Source of the DNA: Marisediminitalea lipolytica
GTDB lineage: Bacteria > Pseudomonadota > Gammaproteobacteria > Enterobacterales > Alteromonadaceae
Direction of reading: 5' to 3'
Length of the DNA stretch: 64,000 bases
Assembly (NCBI RefSeq): GCF_001758465.1
Contig: NZ_MJIC01000010.1
Location: 620,001 to 684,000 of the forward strand
The first letter of the stretch is position 1. Each line of letters opens with the position of its first letter. The position numbers were made by a program, and so were the translations under genes. The notes under the pieces were generated by a model that saw only the letters and a list, made by a program, of their open reading frames with translations, was not told the origin of the DNA and ran no database searches. Below are positions 7,073 through 16,488 of the stretch, one piece after another.

Positions 7073-8316
7073 GTTTAATTACACAAATTGCTAACGACAC
7101 TGCTAACGCTGCCAAAACGTTAGCGATTTTAGATGAAGCAACGAAAAATAAAGTACTGGCTGCCATGGCGGCTGCCATTCGTGATAACCAGGACGAGATA
7201 GTTAAGGTTAACACCAAAGAAGTTGCTGAGGGTAAACAAGCTGGTCTGGATGATGCCATGTTAGACCGCCTGACCCTTACGCCTGCGCGTATCGAAGATA
7301 TGGCTGCAGGCATCGAAACCATTATTGAACTGGCCGATCCGGTAGGGCAGGAACGTTCAATTATGGAACGTCCAAACGGCCTGCAAATTAACAAAATGCG
7401 TGTGCCCCTTGGTGTGGTTTGTATGATTTACGAAGCCCGTCCAAACGTAACCGCTGATGCCGGTGCTTTATGTTTTAAATCGGGTAACGGCGTAATTCTG
7501 CGTGGTGGTAAAGAAGCCCTGCAAACCAGCATGGCGATTGCCGGCTTATTGCAGCAGGTACTGCGTGAGCACGATTTACCTGAAGCGTTAATCAGCGTGA
7601 TCCCGGATCCGGACCGTGCCCTGATGCAAGAACTGATGGAGCAGGTTGATACTATCGACGTGATTATTCCTCGTGGTGGTGAAGGCCTTATCCGTTATGT
7701 CACCGATAACAGTAAGGTGCCGGTAATTCAGCACTTTAAAGGTGTTTGCCACTTATATGTCGACAAAGACGCTGATCTGGACATGGCACTGGAGCTTTTG
7801 ATCAATGGTAAAACCCAACGTACCGGCGTGTGTAACGCACTGGAGGGTTTGGTAGTGCATCAGGCAATTGCTGGTGATTTTCTGCCTCGGGTCAATAAAA
7901 TGTGTCAGGAGAAAGGCGTTACGGTGCATGCTAACGAAGCGGCAGCCAGCTATTTCGACAATGCCGATGTGATTGGCGATGACGAGTTTGGCGAAGAGTA
8001 CCTTGGCCTTGAAATCGCTATCCGCGTAGTTAAAGACTACGACGAAGCACTGTCGCACATTCATAAATTTGGTAGTCACCATACAGAGGTGATTTGTACA
8101 CAGAATATGGATGCGGCAAAGCACTTCCAGCGTGCCGTGGATGCCTCGGCGGTAATGATTAATGCGTCTTCACGCTTTAATGATGGTAGCCAGCTTGGCC
8201 TTGGTGCTGAAATTGGTATAGCGACCACTAAGTTACATGCTTATGGTCCGATGGGACTGGAGTCGCTGACCACTGAAAAATACGTGGTAACCGGTAACGG
8301 CCAAATTCGCGAATAA
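7069..8316 (+). CDS. proA: Gamma-glutamyl phosphate reductase ProA
   Basis: Reduces gamma-glutamyl phosphate to glutamate semialdehyde with NADPH, the second step of proline synthesis. At 415 residues it has the usual family length. The aldehyde-dehydrogenase-type core is clear, with the catalytic Cys in RTGVCNALE, and IPRGGEGLI and SRFNDGSQLGLGAEIGIAT intact. It overlaps proB by ATGA, so ProB and ProA, which act together on an unstable intermediate, are made in step. Confidence 0.95.
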   Translation: MSLITQIANDTANAAKTLAILDEATKNKVLAAMAAAIRDNQDEIVKVNTKEVAEGKQAGLDDAMLDRLTLTPARIEDMAAGIETIIELADPVGQERSIMERPNGLQINKMRVPLGVVCMIYEARPNVTADAGALCFKSGNGVILRGGKEALQTSMAIAGLLQQVLREHDLPEALISVIPDPDRALMQELMEQVDTIDVIIPRGGEGLIRYVTDNSKVPVIQHFKGVCHLYVDKDADLDMALELLINGKTQRTGVCNALEGLVVHQAIAGDFLPRVNKMCQEKGVTVHANEAAASYFDNADVIGDDEFGEEYLGLEIAIRVVKDYDEALSHIHKFGSHHTEVICTQNMDAAKHFQRAVDASAVMINASSRFNDGSQLGLGAEIGIATTKLHAYGPMGLESLTTEKYVVTGNGQIRE

Positions 8317-8394
8317 CAGCGACGGACGGACCCGGAAGGGCATGGTAAGGTTGAGTTTTTTGGTATAACCTGCCACCCTTCAATCAGATGTATT

Positions 8395-8420
8395 AGTCCA
8401 CCTTAAGGGTGGACTTTTTT
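8395..8420 (+). terminator. Rho-independent terminator of putP-proBA
   Basis: AGTCCACC (8395-8402) pairs with GGTGGACT (8408-8415) and is followed by a T-run. It separates the proline operon from the channel gene, although the gap to the next start is small. Confidence 0.88.
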
Positions 8421-8439
8421 ATTGGAGGAGCATGATTGC

Positions 8440-9336
8440 ATGGCGGTAATTGACTTTATCGACAAGAATTGGGCAATTTTTTTAGCCTACACCCAGTCTT
8501 ATAAATTGCTGACATCACTGGCGCTGGTTGTGCTGTTTCTGGCAGCTAAGCGCATCGTAATCAGGCTACTGCGCCGTCAGGGTAAAAAGAAGGGGGACGA
8601 CCGCCGCCATTCCATCAATTTGATTGACCAGCTGGGCAATGCCATTTTACTGGTTTTATTACTCATGCTGTGGTCAACCGAAGTGCAAAACCTGGCGCTG
8701 TCTATCGCCGCCTTTATGGTGGCAATAGTGTTTGCTACCCGCGAGATGATCCAGTGTTTCATGGGCTTCATCTATTACATGACTACCCGTCCTTTTCGGG
8801 TGGGAGATTGGGTTCAGCTGGGTGAACAGGTGGGCGAAGTGGTCGAAATGGACTGGGCCAAAACCACCTTGCTTGAGGTAGACGCTGAACATTATGGATA
8901 TACCGGTAAGCATGTTTATGTACCTAATAATCAACTGATGATCCAGGTCGTTAAAAACCTAAACTTTTTGCGCCGCTATCGTTTGCACGAATTCTCTATC
9001 ATCCTAGAGCCGCTGGTTAATCCGTACCAATTACTGGATGAGTTCAGGGCAAAATCCATCGCACACTGCGGACATTTCCGGGACGTAGCCGAGCGTTATA
9101 AAAGCTGGATAGAACGTAACCTTGATGCAGAGTTTATCAGTATCGATCCGGTCATCGACATCGAAACCAATAACTTTGCCAAGTTTGTCATTAAAATTGG
9201 TTTGTTTTGTCCTTCCGATGAATCCTTATCGCTGGAAGAAAAAATTCGCTCTGACTGGTTAGATCTGTGGTTCAGTGCAGTTCGCAGAGAGCAGAAAAAA
9301 GGCGCATTACCGCCAATTAGCGCAGAGCGCGCTTAA
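8440..9336 (+). CDS. Mechanosensitive ion channel of the MscS family
   Basis: About 298 residues. Two or three N-terminal membrane helices lead into the MscS beta domain, with the signature TTRPFRVGDWV and GEVVEMDWAKTTLL. The pore helix (residues about 80-105) reads LSIAAFMVAIVFATREM. Such channels open when membrane tension rises and release solutes after osmotic downshock. The ATG at 8440 is chosen because GGAGGAG lies nine bases upstream; a TTG at 8422 would overlap that site. Its place after putP-proBA makes functional sense, one taking up and making an osmolyte and the other letting solutes out, but a terminator lies between them. The 3' end overlaps the convergent HNH gene by four bases. 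Confidence 0.9.
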   Translation: MAVIDFIDKNWAIFLAYTQSYKLLTSLALVVLFLAAKRIVIRLLRRQGKKKGDDRRHSINLIDQLGNAILLVLLLMLWSTEVQNLALSIAAFMVAIVFATREMIQCFMGFIYYMTTRPFRVGDWVQLGEQVGEVVEMDWAKTTLLEVDAEHYGYTGKHVYVPNNQLMIQVVKNLNFLRRYRLHEFSIILEPLVNPYQLLDEFRAKSIAHCGHFRDVAERYKSWIERNLDAEFISIDPVIDIETNNFAKFVIKIGLFCPSDESLSLEEKIRSDWLDLWFSAVRREQKKGALPPISAERA

Positions 9337-9875
9337 ATCCAGTCCCGGCGCTGGCTGAAATGATGGCTTAAAAAGTCCATTTGGTCAGCCAGTATGCGCC
9401 GGTTCATTAAATAAAACCGTTCATACAGATTTGGCGCAAAAGGCACTGCCAGTAACGGCATGTTGGCTTCTTCCGGTGTGCGAGCGCCTTTTTGATGATT
9501 GCAGCGCACACAGGCAGTCGCCACATTTTGCCAGATGTTTTTACCGCCGCGAGAGCGGGGGATAATGTGGTCGCGGGTTAACTGGCCAGAGCGGAACTGA
9601 TCGCCACAATATAAACATAAGTAGTTGTCGCGGCGAAATAAATAGCGGTTACACAAGGCAATTTTGCCGTTTTGAGTGACCTTGCCATCGCAGGCAATGA
9701 TTGAACTGATACGCAGCTGGCTTTGCTCGCCGTGACGATTCCAGCCGCCATAAAGTGTGCGGTGTTGCGCACCTAATTCAAACAGTACTTTATTCTGGGC
9801 GTAATAGCGTGCAGCCTGATACACATCAAGCCAGTCCTGTGGAGCACCTGCTTTATTGAGCCTAAGAATTAACAT
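9333..9875 (-). CDS. HNH endonuclease family protein
   Basis: 180 residues. The central HNH fold is well formed: CLYCG, then LTRDHIIPRSRGG with the catalytic His, NVATAC and CVRCNHQKG, so two CxxC-type pairs bind a structural zinc. There is no restriction methyltransferase, toxin or phage gene beside it. Stand-alone HNH proteins of this type are common in gammaproteobacteria and their role is usually unknown. The ATG at 9873-9875 is preceded by a GAGA-containing purine stretch. It is divergent from pnp. Confidence 0.85.
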   Translation of the reverse strand: MLILRLNKAGAPQDWLDVYQAARYYAQNKVLFELGAQHRTLYGGWNRHGEQSQLRISSIIACDGKVTQNGKIALCNRYLFRRDNYLCLYCGDQFRSGQLTRDHIIPRSRGGKNIWQNVATACVRCNHQKGARTPEEANMPLLAVPFAPNLYERFYLMNRRILADQMDFLSHHFSQRRDWI

Positions 9876-10025
9876 TTCTGTCTCTCAATCCGTTAAAAGT
9901 AATGTTTTAACTACAGTACTGTTATAAATCAGTATGACAGATTGATGAAAAGACGCCATAGACCGGCGCAAAAATGTCCAATTTACAGTAGTTAATCAAT
10001 TTTTTTGTTTAGTTGTGATTAGTTA

Positions 10026-10055
10026 TTGGTAAACCACGGTTGACGCCGCTATACT
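10026..10055 (+). promoter_or_regulatory. Probable pnp promoter
   Basis: TTGGTA (10026-10031), an 18-base spacer and TATACT (10050-10055) lie about 55 bases before the pnp start. The -35 match is moderate. The predicted leader would be about 50 bases and lacks any long hairpin. Confidence 0.45.
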
Positions 10056-10109
10056 AACGGCCGCGTTTAAAAGCGAAGAAATTGTAAAGAAAGATTTAAA
10101 GGACAAATA

Positions 10110-12224
10110 GTGACTCCTATTACAAAAACATTCCAGTATGGTCAGCATACTGTATCTTTAGAAACGGGCGTAATTGCCCGTCAGGCAACCGCTGCAGTTC
10201 TAGCCAGCATGGACGATACCACTGTACTGGTAACCGTAGTCGGTAAAAAAGAAGCCAAAGCCGATCAGGATTTTTTCCCGCTGACGGTTAACTATCAGGA
10301 AAAAACCTACGCAGCCGGTAAAATCCCGGGTGGATTCTTCAAACGTGAAGGTCGTCCCTCTGAAGGTGAAACCTTAACTGCACGTCTGATCGACCGTCCA
10401 ATCCGTCCACTGTTCCCTGAAGGCTTCAAAAACGAAGTTCAGGTTGTGGTAACGGTTGTTTCTGCTAACCCTGAAATTCCAACCGATATCATTTCAATGA
10501 TCGGTACCTCAGCGGCACTGGCCATCTCTGGTATTCCTTTCAACGGCCCGATTGGTGCGGCGCGTGTAGGTTACACCGATGGCGAATACGTACTGAATAC
10601 CCGTAACAGCGAACAGGAAGCCAGCCAGCTGGATTTAGTGGTTGCCGGTACTGAAGGTGCGGTACTGATGGTTGAATCAGAAGCCAGCGTGCTGTCTGAA
10701 GAAGTTATGCTTGGCGCGGTAATGTTCGGTCACGAGCAGTTACAAACAGTTGTTTCTGCGGTAAATGAATTTGCTGCTGAAGTGAACACGCCGAAGTGGG
10801 ACTGGGTTGCTCCGCAGGAAAACACCAGCCTGAAAGATAAAATCAAAGCCCTTGCGCTTGAAGGTATGACTGCTGCTTATCAGATTTCTGACAAGCTGGA
10901 GCGTAAAGACGCGGTTACTGCGGTAACTGAAAAAGCGGCAGCTGAAATTCTGGCGGCTGATGAAGAGCAGGACCAGAAAGAAGTGCTGGACTTGTTACAT
11001 GAGCTGGAAAGTGACGTTGTACGTTCACGCATTCTGGCAGGTGAGCCGCGTATCGATGGCCGTGATCCAACTATGGTTCGTGCGCTTAACGTGTCTACCG
11101 GTGTACTGCCACGTACTCACGGTTCTGCGGTATTTACCCGTGGTGAAACTCAGGCCCTGGTTGTTGCAACCTTAGGTACTGAACGTGACGCCCAGATGAT
11201 TGACGAACTGTCTGGTAAGAAAGACAGCCGCTTCATGCTGCACTATAACTTCCCTCCATACTGTGTGGGTGAGACCGGCATGATTGGTTCACCTAAGCGT
11301 CGTGAAATTGGTCACGGTCGTCTGGCTAAGCGTGGTATTCAGGCAGTTATGCCTTCTGATGAAGAATTCCCGTACGTAGTTCGTGTGGTATCTGAAATCA
11401 CTGAATCAAACGGTTCATCTTCAATGGCTTCTGTATGTGGTACCTCACTGGCGTTAATGGATGCTGGTGTACCAATTAAAGCCTCTGTTGCTGGTATCGC
11501 CATGGGTCTGGTTAAGAGCGACGATAACTTCGTAGTTCTGTCTGACATCTTAGGTGATGAAGATCACTTAGGTGACATGGACTTTAAAGTTGCCGGTACC
11601 ACTGAAGGTGTTACCGCTCTGCAGATGGATATCAAAATTGAAGGTATCACTAAAGAAATCATGCAGATTGCCCTTAAACAGGCAAAAGAAGCCCGTTTAC
11701 ACATTCTTGGCGTAATGGACTCTGCTCTGGGCGGTCACCGCGAAGAAATGAGCGAATTTGCACCGCGCATTTACACGCTGAAGATTGATCAGGACAAGAT
11801 CCGTGACGTTATCGGTAAAGGTGGCGCGATGATTCGTTCAATCACTGAAGAATCTGACACCAACATCGAAATCGAAGATGACGGTACAGTGAAGATCTTC
11901 GCAACCGAGCGTGCTAAAGCGGAAATCGCCATTGCTAAGATTGAACAGGTGACTGCAGAAATCGAAGTAGGTAAAACCTACAACGGTAAAGTAACCCGTA
12001 TCGTAGACTTCGGTGCATTCGTTGAAGTATTACCAGGTAAAGAAGGTCTGGTACACATTTCACAAATCGCTCATGAGCGCGTAAACAAGGTAACTGATTA
12101 CCTGTCTGAAGGTCAGATGGTTGACGTAAAAGTAATGGAAATCGACCGTCAGAACCGTGTACGTTTAAGCATTAAAGAGCTGCTGGAAAAGCCAGCTAAG
12201 CCTGAGTCTTCTGACGACGCTTAA
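10110..12224 (+). CDS. pnp: Polyribonucleotide nucleotidyltransferase (PNPase)
   Basis: A 3'-to-5' phosphorolytic exoribonuclease and core subunit of the RNA degradosome. The 704 residues have the full family layout: two RNase PH domains separated by an all-helical linker, then a KH domain ([17 protein letters not shown], about residue 565) and an S1 domain ([16 protein letters not shown], about residue 630). The start is GTG at 10110 with AAAGGA six bases upstream. In E. coli rpsO lies directly upstream and the leader carries an RNase III target; here an opposing HNH gene takes that place. A terminator follows immediately. Confidence 0.97.
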   Translation: MTPITKTFQYGQHTVSLETGVIARQATAAVLASMDDTTVLVTVVGKKEAKADQDFFPLTVNYQEKTYAAGKIPGGFFKREGRPSEGETLTARLIDRPIRPLFPEGFKNEVQVVVTVVSANPEIPTDIISMIGTSAALAISGIPFNGPIGAARVGYTDGEYVLNTRNSEQEASQLDLVVAGTEGAVLMVESEASVLSEEVMLGAVMFGHEQLQTVVSAVNEFAAEVNTPKWDWVAPQENTSLKDKIKALALEGMTAAYQISDKLERKDAVTAVTEKAAAEILAADEEQDQKEVLDLLHELESDVVRSRILAGEPRIDGRDPTMVRALNVSTGVLPRTHGSAVFTRGETQALVVATLGTERDAQMIDELSGKKDSRFMLHYNFPPYCVGETGMIGSPKRREIGHGRLAKRGIQAVMPSDEEFPYVVRVVSEITESNGSSSMASVCGTSLALMDAGVPIKASVAGIAMGLVKSDDNFVVLSDILGDEDHLGDMDFKVAGTTEGVTALQMDIKIEGITKEIMQIALKQAKEARLHILGVMDSALGGHREEMSEFAPRIYTLKIDQDKIRDVIGKGGAMIRSITEESDTNIEIEDDGTVKIFATERAKAEIAIAKIEQVTAEIEVGKTYNGKVTRIVDFGAFVEVLPGKEGLVHISQIAHERVNKVTDYLSEGQMVDVKVMEIDRQNRVRLSIKELLEKPAKPESSDDA

Positions 12225-12249
12225 TCGTAAACCGATTTAAATCAGTATA

Positions 12250-12272
12250 AAGGGGCTCAGGCCCCTTTTTTT
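12250..12272 (+). terminator. Rho-independent terminator of pnp
   Basis: AAGGGGC (12250-12256) pairs with GCCCCTT (12261-12267) around a TCAG loop and is followed by a T-run. It lies 25 bases after the pnp stop. Confidence 0.92.
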
Positions 12273-12298
12273 ATGGTGAACAGAAGGAAAAAACGACA

Positions 12299-12601
12299 AT
12301 GGATAAATCAGTACAAACCGAAATTGAAGCGGCAGTGTTTCGCCGTTTGATCACGCATCTGGATGAGCATAAAGATGTGCAAAACATCGAGCTGATGATA
12401 CTGGCTGACTTTTGCCGGAATTGCCTGGCTAAGTGGTACAGCAAAGCGGCAGAAGACGTGGGTGAGGAAGTTGATTACGATGAAGCCCGCCGTATTGTTT
12501 ACAAAATGCCATACAGCGAGTGGAAAGAAAAACACCAGTTACCAGCCACAGAAGAGCAGCTGGCGGCATTTAATGCAAAGCAGGAAGCGAAAAAGGGCTA
12601 A
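12299..12601 (+). CDS. DUF1244 family protein
   Basis: A 100-residue soluble, mostly helical protein. It matches the DUF1244 (SMc04008-like) family, with the conserved FCRNCLAKWY stretch and MPYSEWKEKHQ near the C-terminus. The Cys pair in FCRNC could bind a metal, though no function is established for the family. It stands alone after the pnp terminator and its 3' end overlaps the convergent cdd gene by four bases. Confidence 0.85.
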   Translation: MDKSVQTEIEAAVFRRLITHLDEHKDVQNIELMILADFCRNCLAKWYSKAAEDVGEEVDYDEARRIVYKMPYSEWKEKHQLPATEEQLAAFNAKQEAKKG

Positions 12602-12999
12602 CCGCGGTGTTGCTCATCGGGCAGAGTATAGTTGTGTGGTAGCAACTCTGCTACGGTGGTCTGTGTACACTCACCGGTAGAGGTCAACAGGTAAACCGGG
12701 GTGGCAGCGTCAGCGAATTCAGCAATTTTTTGTCGGCATCCGCCACAGGGGTAGCAATAGTCTTCGTTGGGACTCACCACCAGTATCTCGTTTATTCGGC
12801 TTCCACCCTGGGTGATCATGGTGCCAATGGCCGATGCTTCTGCACATTGCCCCTGCGGAAACGCGGCGTTTTCAACGTTGCAGCCCGCATAGATGTGCTT
12901 GTCATCGGCGATAATAGCGGCACCAACTCTGAATTTCGAATAGGGGGCGTACGCATTTTTCTGAGCTTTAAGTGCGGCGTCTTTTAATTGTTGTAACAA
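12598..12999 (-). CDS. cdd: Cytidine deaminase, short tetrameric type
   Basis: Converts cytidine and deoxycytidine to uridine and deoxyuridine in pyrimidine salvage. At 133 residues it is the short form, unlike the two-domain 294-residue E. coli enzyme. The zinc site is complete: the Cys in GCNVENAAFPQGQCAEASAI with the catalytic Glu, and PCGGCRQKIAEF. The only plausible start is TTG at 12999 (MLQQLKDAALKAQKNAYAPY), supported by AAGGA nine bases upstream. Confidence 0.93.
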   Translation of the reverse strand: MLQQLKDAALKAQKNAYAPYSKFRVGAAIIADDKHIYAGCNVENAAFPQGQCAEASAIGTMITQGGSRINEILVVSPNEDYCYPCGGCRQKIAEFADAATPVYLLTSTGECTQTTVAELLPHNYTLPDEQHRG

Positions 13000-13118
13000 T
13001 TTACTACTTCCTTTTAAGTCGTTATTTTTGTTTTAATCCCACTCTTAGATACGTGTTCGCGTTTTACTTCTGTTATAGTTGTGATTATCGCGACGAATAG
13101 GAATGAATTATATTTACC

Positions 13119-13997
13119 ATGCTTAGTCGATTGAGTCTTATCTTTTTTGTTTTAGTGCTAACCGGATGTGCACAAACAGCGCCTCAACCTAAACAAACCG
13201 AAATGGGGAACCTGCTGGTGCCGGAGCCTGCGCCATTAAGTATTCGTTCACAGGTGGCTATCGCTCGCTTCGGCCAGATCCTGGCTAATTCGGAACTCAC
13301 CGATGATGATAAAGCTCAACTGCATTTTCAACGCGGCATGTTATACGACAGTGTCGGACTGGGCGGCCTGGCGCAGTTTGATTACAACCGGGCCATCGAT
13401 TTTAAACCAGACATGGCAGAAGCCTATAATTCGCTGGGCGTGCACATGGTACAACAGGAGCAGTTCAGTCGTGCCTACGAAGCCTTTGATTCTACGCTGG
13501 ATTTAGATCCTGATTACGATTTTGCATTTTTAAACCGGGGTATCGCACTCTATTATGGCGGTCGTCCGGATCTGGCGGTATCAGACCTGGCCACTTTTGC
13601 CGATAAAGCCCCTGAAGATCCCTTTCGGGTGTTGTGGGCCTATTTTGCCGAACAAAAAATAGCGCCTGACACTGCCAGACAAACCTTATCCCAACGCCGC
13701 CAGCTTTTACCGGTAACGCATTGGGCGACGGGGTTGGTTGATTTGTTTTTAGGTCAGCAGGATGAAAAAGCATTACTGGATTCGTTACTGCACGGGATTA
13801 CCAGTGAAAAAGAACTGACCGACCGTTTGTGTGAGGCTTATTTTTACCTTGGCAAGTACCACGAAGAAAACGACCAACCGGGTGTGGCGTCCAATTATTT
13901 TAAGTTTGCGTTGAGTACCAATGTATACGAATACGTAGAGCACCGTTACGCCCGCCTGGAACTGCAACGCTTAAGGCAAAATACGGTAGCCGATTAA
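13119..13997 (+). CDS. nlpI: Lipoprotein NlpI
   Basis: An outer-membrane lipoprotein adaptor built of TPR repeats. The 292-residue product starts with a lipoprotein signal peptide (lipobox LTGC, Cys17), followed by TPR motifs from about residue 60 to 160 (LHFQRGMLYDSVG, AEAYNSLGVHMVQQ, AFLNRGIALYYGG). In E. coli NlpI sits downstream of pnp, binds the Prc protease and peptidoglycan hydrolases, and controls MepS turnover. Here pnp and nlpI are separated by DUF1244 and cdd. The next gene, a secreted HExxH protein, starts four bases after its stop and is probably co-expressed. Confidence 0.92.
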   Translation: MLSRLSLIFFVLVLTGCAQTAPQPKQTEMGNLLVPEPAPLSIRSQVAIARFGQILANSELTDDDKAQLHFQRGMLYDSVGLGGLAQFDYNRAIDFKPDMAEAYNSLGVHMVQQEQFSRAYEAFDSTLDLDPDYDFAFLNRGIALYYGGRPDLAVSDLATFADKAPEDPFRVLWAYFAEQKIAPDTARQTLSQRRQLLPVTHWATGLVDLFLGQQDEKALLDSLLHGITSEKELTDRLCEAYFYLGKYHEENDQPGVASNYFKFALSTNVYEYVEHRYARLELQRLRQNTVAD

Positions 13998-14001
13998 GCT
14001 C

Positions 14002-15495
14002 ATGATGTTTTTCAGGGCGACCTGTCTGGCCGTTTTTACGTCTTTGACGATAGCGGCAGACAGCGGGCATTTACCCTCACAGTTACTGGCGAATGCCGGG
14101 CAGGCTGATAAACCTGCGCCTTTGTTATGGTTGTCGGTGTTACAGGACAATCAGCAGGCTAAGGAGCGCTTGCTTGCTTATGCTGAGGACCAACAGGACG
14201 AATACTGGCTGGAAATGCTCATAAAGGCGGGTTATTCACCCGCCGCGCTGGCGCTTTCCCGTATCGAAGATAATCCCCGTGTTACTCAGCGTCTGGTGCG
14301 CCTTGCCGCCCGTGGCGGCGTAGCTGAAGCCCAGTATGAATTTGCCTTAACCAGAGACGACTTCGCCCATCGTGAAACCTGGTTAAAGGCCGCCGCCGAA
14401 CAAGACTTCTTTATTGCCCAAACCGCACTGGCCGACTGGTATCTGTTACATCAGAAATCCTCACTGGCAGAACCCTGGCTGGAAAAAACGGCGGCAACGG
14501 ATCCTCAGAGTGCTTTCCAGCTGGCGTCTATTCGCTGGCAGCAGGGGCTCGAAGACGAAGGTTTTGGCTTATTTGAATTTGCCGCCGAACAAGGGCACGA
14601 ACAGGCCCGTAACGTGATGGCGGTGTTAAAGACCTATAAACCCCAGTCAATAGCGGCGTTAGCCGCAGTCAAACAGGTCACGGTAGCAGATAGTCAGTGC
14701 CGTCAGCAGATCCAGCCTTTTGCCACCGGGCTGGCAGAAATGGTACAGGCAAACCGGATTTATCAGCAGTATCTGGGTGACAAACGGCTTAAACAGCTGC
14801 CATTGTGTGTAAATAAACCGGTCTGGTTGCAGCGTAATGCCATTCGATGTGATGCCAACTGGCAAGGACAGGGACGCTTAGGTTGTAATATCGAAGTACT
14901 GGAACCGGTGGTACGTCAGCGTCAGTTTACTCATGCCGTCATCCTGGCGAAATCAGGTAAGGCTAATGTCAATAACGGCGTAATGTATCTGGATGTGGGA
15001 GATACTTACAGTGTCTTCGTACACGAACTGGCGCATTTTGTCGGCTTTGTTGACGAATATCCATTAACCCGGAGTTTCGCAAAAGAATATTGTGCACGAA
15101 AGAGTGCGCCTAATCTGGTGTTTCTGGGGGCGATTACCTACGCACCGCTGGCCAATATAGAGTACTGGCAATCCATCGAATTTCCCGTCACGCTGTATCC
15201 GGCCAGAACCTGCAACAACATTGGGGTGGAGAGCTATAAACCCAGCGACCGCATTACCTTTATGGAAAATCACGATGCCAGATATATTCCGCCCATTTAC
15301 CTGAATATCTGGCGCTCGCTGTTAAATGATCCAAAAGCTCAGCGACCCATTGCGATGAATTTATTTCAGCATTATGAAAAAGCGGGTAATACGGAAAAAG
15401 CCGCGTACTGGCTGAATATTTTCCGCCAGCAACGGGCTATTACCGCTACAGAGGACTCTGACGATACCGTTGACGCTAATATCAGCGCTGACTGA
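14002..15495 (+). CDS. Secreted Sel1-like repeat protein with an HExxH metallopeptidase motif
   Basis: A 497-residue protein with a likely signal peptide (residues 1-19, cut near IAA-DS). Residues about 40-210 hold Sel1/TPR-like helical repeats (AARGGVAEAQYEFAL, AAEQDFFIAQTALADWY, AAEQGHEQARNVMAV). The C-terminal half contains HELAHFVGFVDEY at residues 341-353; HExxHxxGxxDEY recalls the zinc site of M64-type and related metallopeptidases, with H341 and H345 as ligands and E342 as catalytic base. Four or more cysteines in this half suit disulphides in the periplasm. It follows nlpI by four bases and has no good ribosome site, so coupling is likely. I do not recognise a named family; proteolysis is inferred. 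Confidence 0.75.
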   Translation: MMFFRATCLAVFTSLTIAADSGHLPSQLLANAGQADKPAPLLWLSVLQDNQQAKERLLAYAEDQQDEYWLEMLIKAGYSPAALALSRIEDNPRVTQRLVRLAARGGVAEAQYEFALTRDDFAHRETWLKAAAEQDFFIAQTALADWYLLHQKSSLAEPWLEKTAATDPQSAFQLASIRWQQGLEDEGFGLFEFAAEQGHEQARNVMAVLKTYKPQSIAALAAVKQVTVADSQCRQQIQPFATGLAEMVQANRIYQQYLGDKRLKQLPLCVNKPVWLQRNAIRCDANWQGQGRLGCNIEVLEPVVRQRQFTHAVILAKSGKANVNNGVMYLDVGDTYSVFVHELAHFVGFVDEYPLTRSFAKEYCARKSAPNLVFLGAITYAPLANIEYWQSIEFPVTLYPARTCNNIGVESYKPSDRITFMENHDARYIPPIYLNIWRSLLNDPKAQRPIAMNLFQHYEKAGNTEKAAYWLNIFRQQRAITATEDSDDTVDANISAD

Positions 15496-16228
15496 GTACC
15501 TCGTCACGGTATTCGTTTACCCACATTGCTGTGGCACCACAAATGGCAACGGGCATTACCAAAAAGTTGACGATGGGGATCATGGCCATTACGTTAACCG
15601 CAATACCAAAGGAATAGCTCAGGCCTTTGCGCTCGCCAAGTTTGTGGCGCATCACTGAAAAAGGGACCTTGTGATTATCAAATGGATAGTCACAGTACTG
15701 GATAGCCATCATCCAGGCGCCAAACAAAAACCACAGCACCTGACCAATTACCGGTAAAAAGAAAAACAGCAGTAAAAAGCCGATGGCCCGTGGCAGATAA
15801 TAAACCAGCTTGGTCACCTCGCGGCCAATAGTGCGCGGGATGTCTTTAATAATGGCCATCAGGCCGTCGTCGCCAAGTGATTTACCGGTTAAGTGACGTT
15901 CTACTTTTTCGGCCAGTAAGCCATTAAATGGCGCCGCAATCCAGTTGGCCAGGGTACCAAACATCAGCGCAAAGCTAAGCAGGATGCTGATCACAGCCAG
16001 CGGCCAGATAAGAAAAGTGATTGAGGTCTTGAGCCATCCCAGCCAGTCGGGAATGAAACCGATTAAATAGTCTACGCCAGCCTGAATTTCACCCAGCAAA
16101 AAATAAAACGCGGCAGAAAACAACACCAGGTTAATCATTAACGGAATGAAGACAAAACGCTTCAATCCCTTAGTGGTGATCAAATCAAACCCTTGCCCAA
16201 AATAACCAATGCCGCTGCGTTGTGTCAT
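15482..16228 (-). CDS. cysZ: Sulfate transporter CysZ
   Basis: A 248-residue inner-membrane protein matching CysZ, which brings sulfate into the cell for cysteine synthesis. The N-terminal GIGYFGQGFDLITTKGLKRF and the central LAERKVERHLTG-like region and IPRTIGREVTKLVYYLPR are typical. Four or so membrane segments are visible. AGGAG lies five bases before the ATG. Its 3' end overlaps the Sel1-HExxH gene by 14 bases. Unlike E. coli, it is not beside cysK. Confidence 0.9.
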   Translation of the reverse strand: MTQRSGIGYFGQGFDLITTKGLKRFVFIPLMINLVLFSAAFYFLLGEIQAGVDYLIGFIPDWLGWLKTSITFLIWPLAVISILLSFALMFGTLANWIAAPFNGLLAEKVERHLTGKSLGDDGLMAIIKDIPRTIGREVTKLVYYLPRAIGFLLLFFFLPVIGQVLWFLFGAWMMAIQYCDYPFDNHKVPFSVMRHKLGERKGLSYSFGIAVNVMAMIPIVNFLVMPVAICGATAMWVNEYRDEVLSQR

Positions 16229-16488
16229 TACTACTCCTGCTGATTGCTCGCTGTGGGTATGCCATAAATGAAATGAGAAAAAACAATGGCATGCTGAAAC
16301 ACGGTGACAGTATAAAACTCACAAAACCCGGTGTGAAATCATAATTGTTACAGTTCATGAACTTTGTTACATTCACAGTATAAGAATAACGATACAGTGC
16401 GCATATTGAGAGCTTCAGGTTCGGTTTTAACGACAGGCGCAGCGGCCGCCGCTTCAGGTAACGCCCTTTTTACGAGGGTGGTATAACT

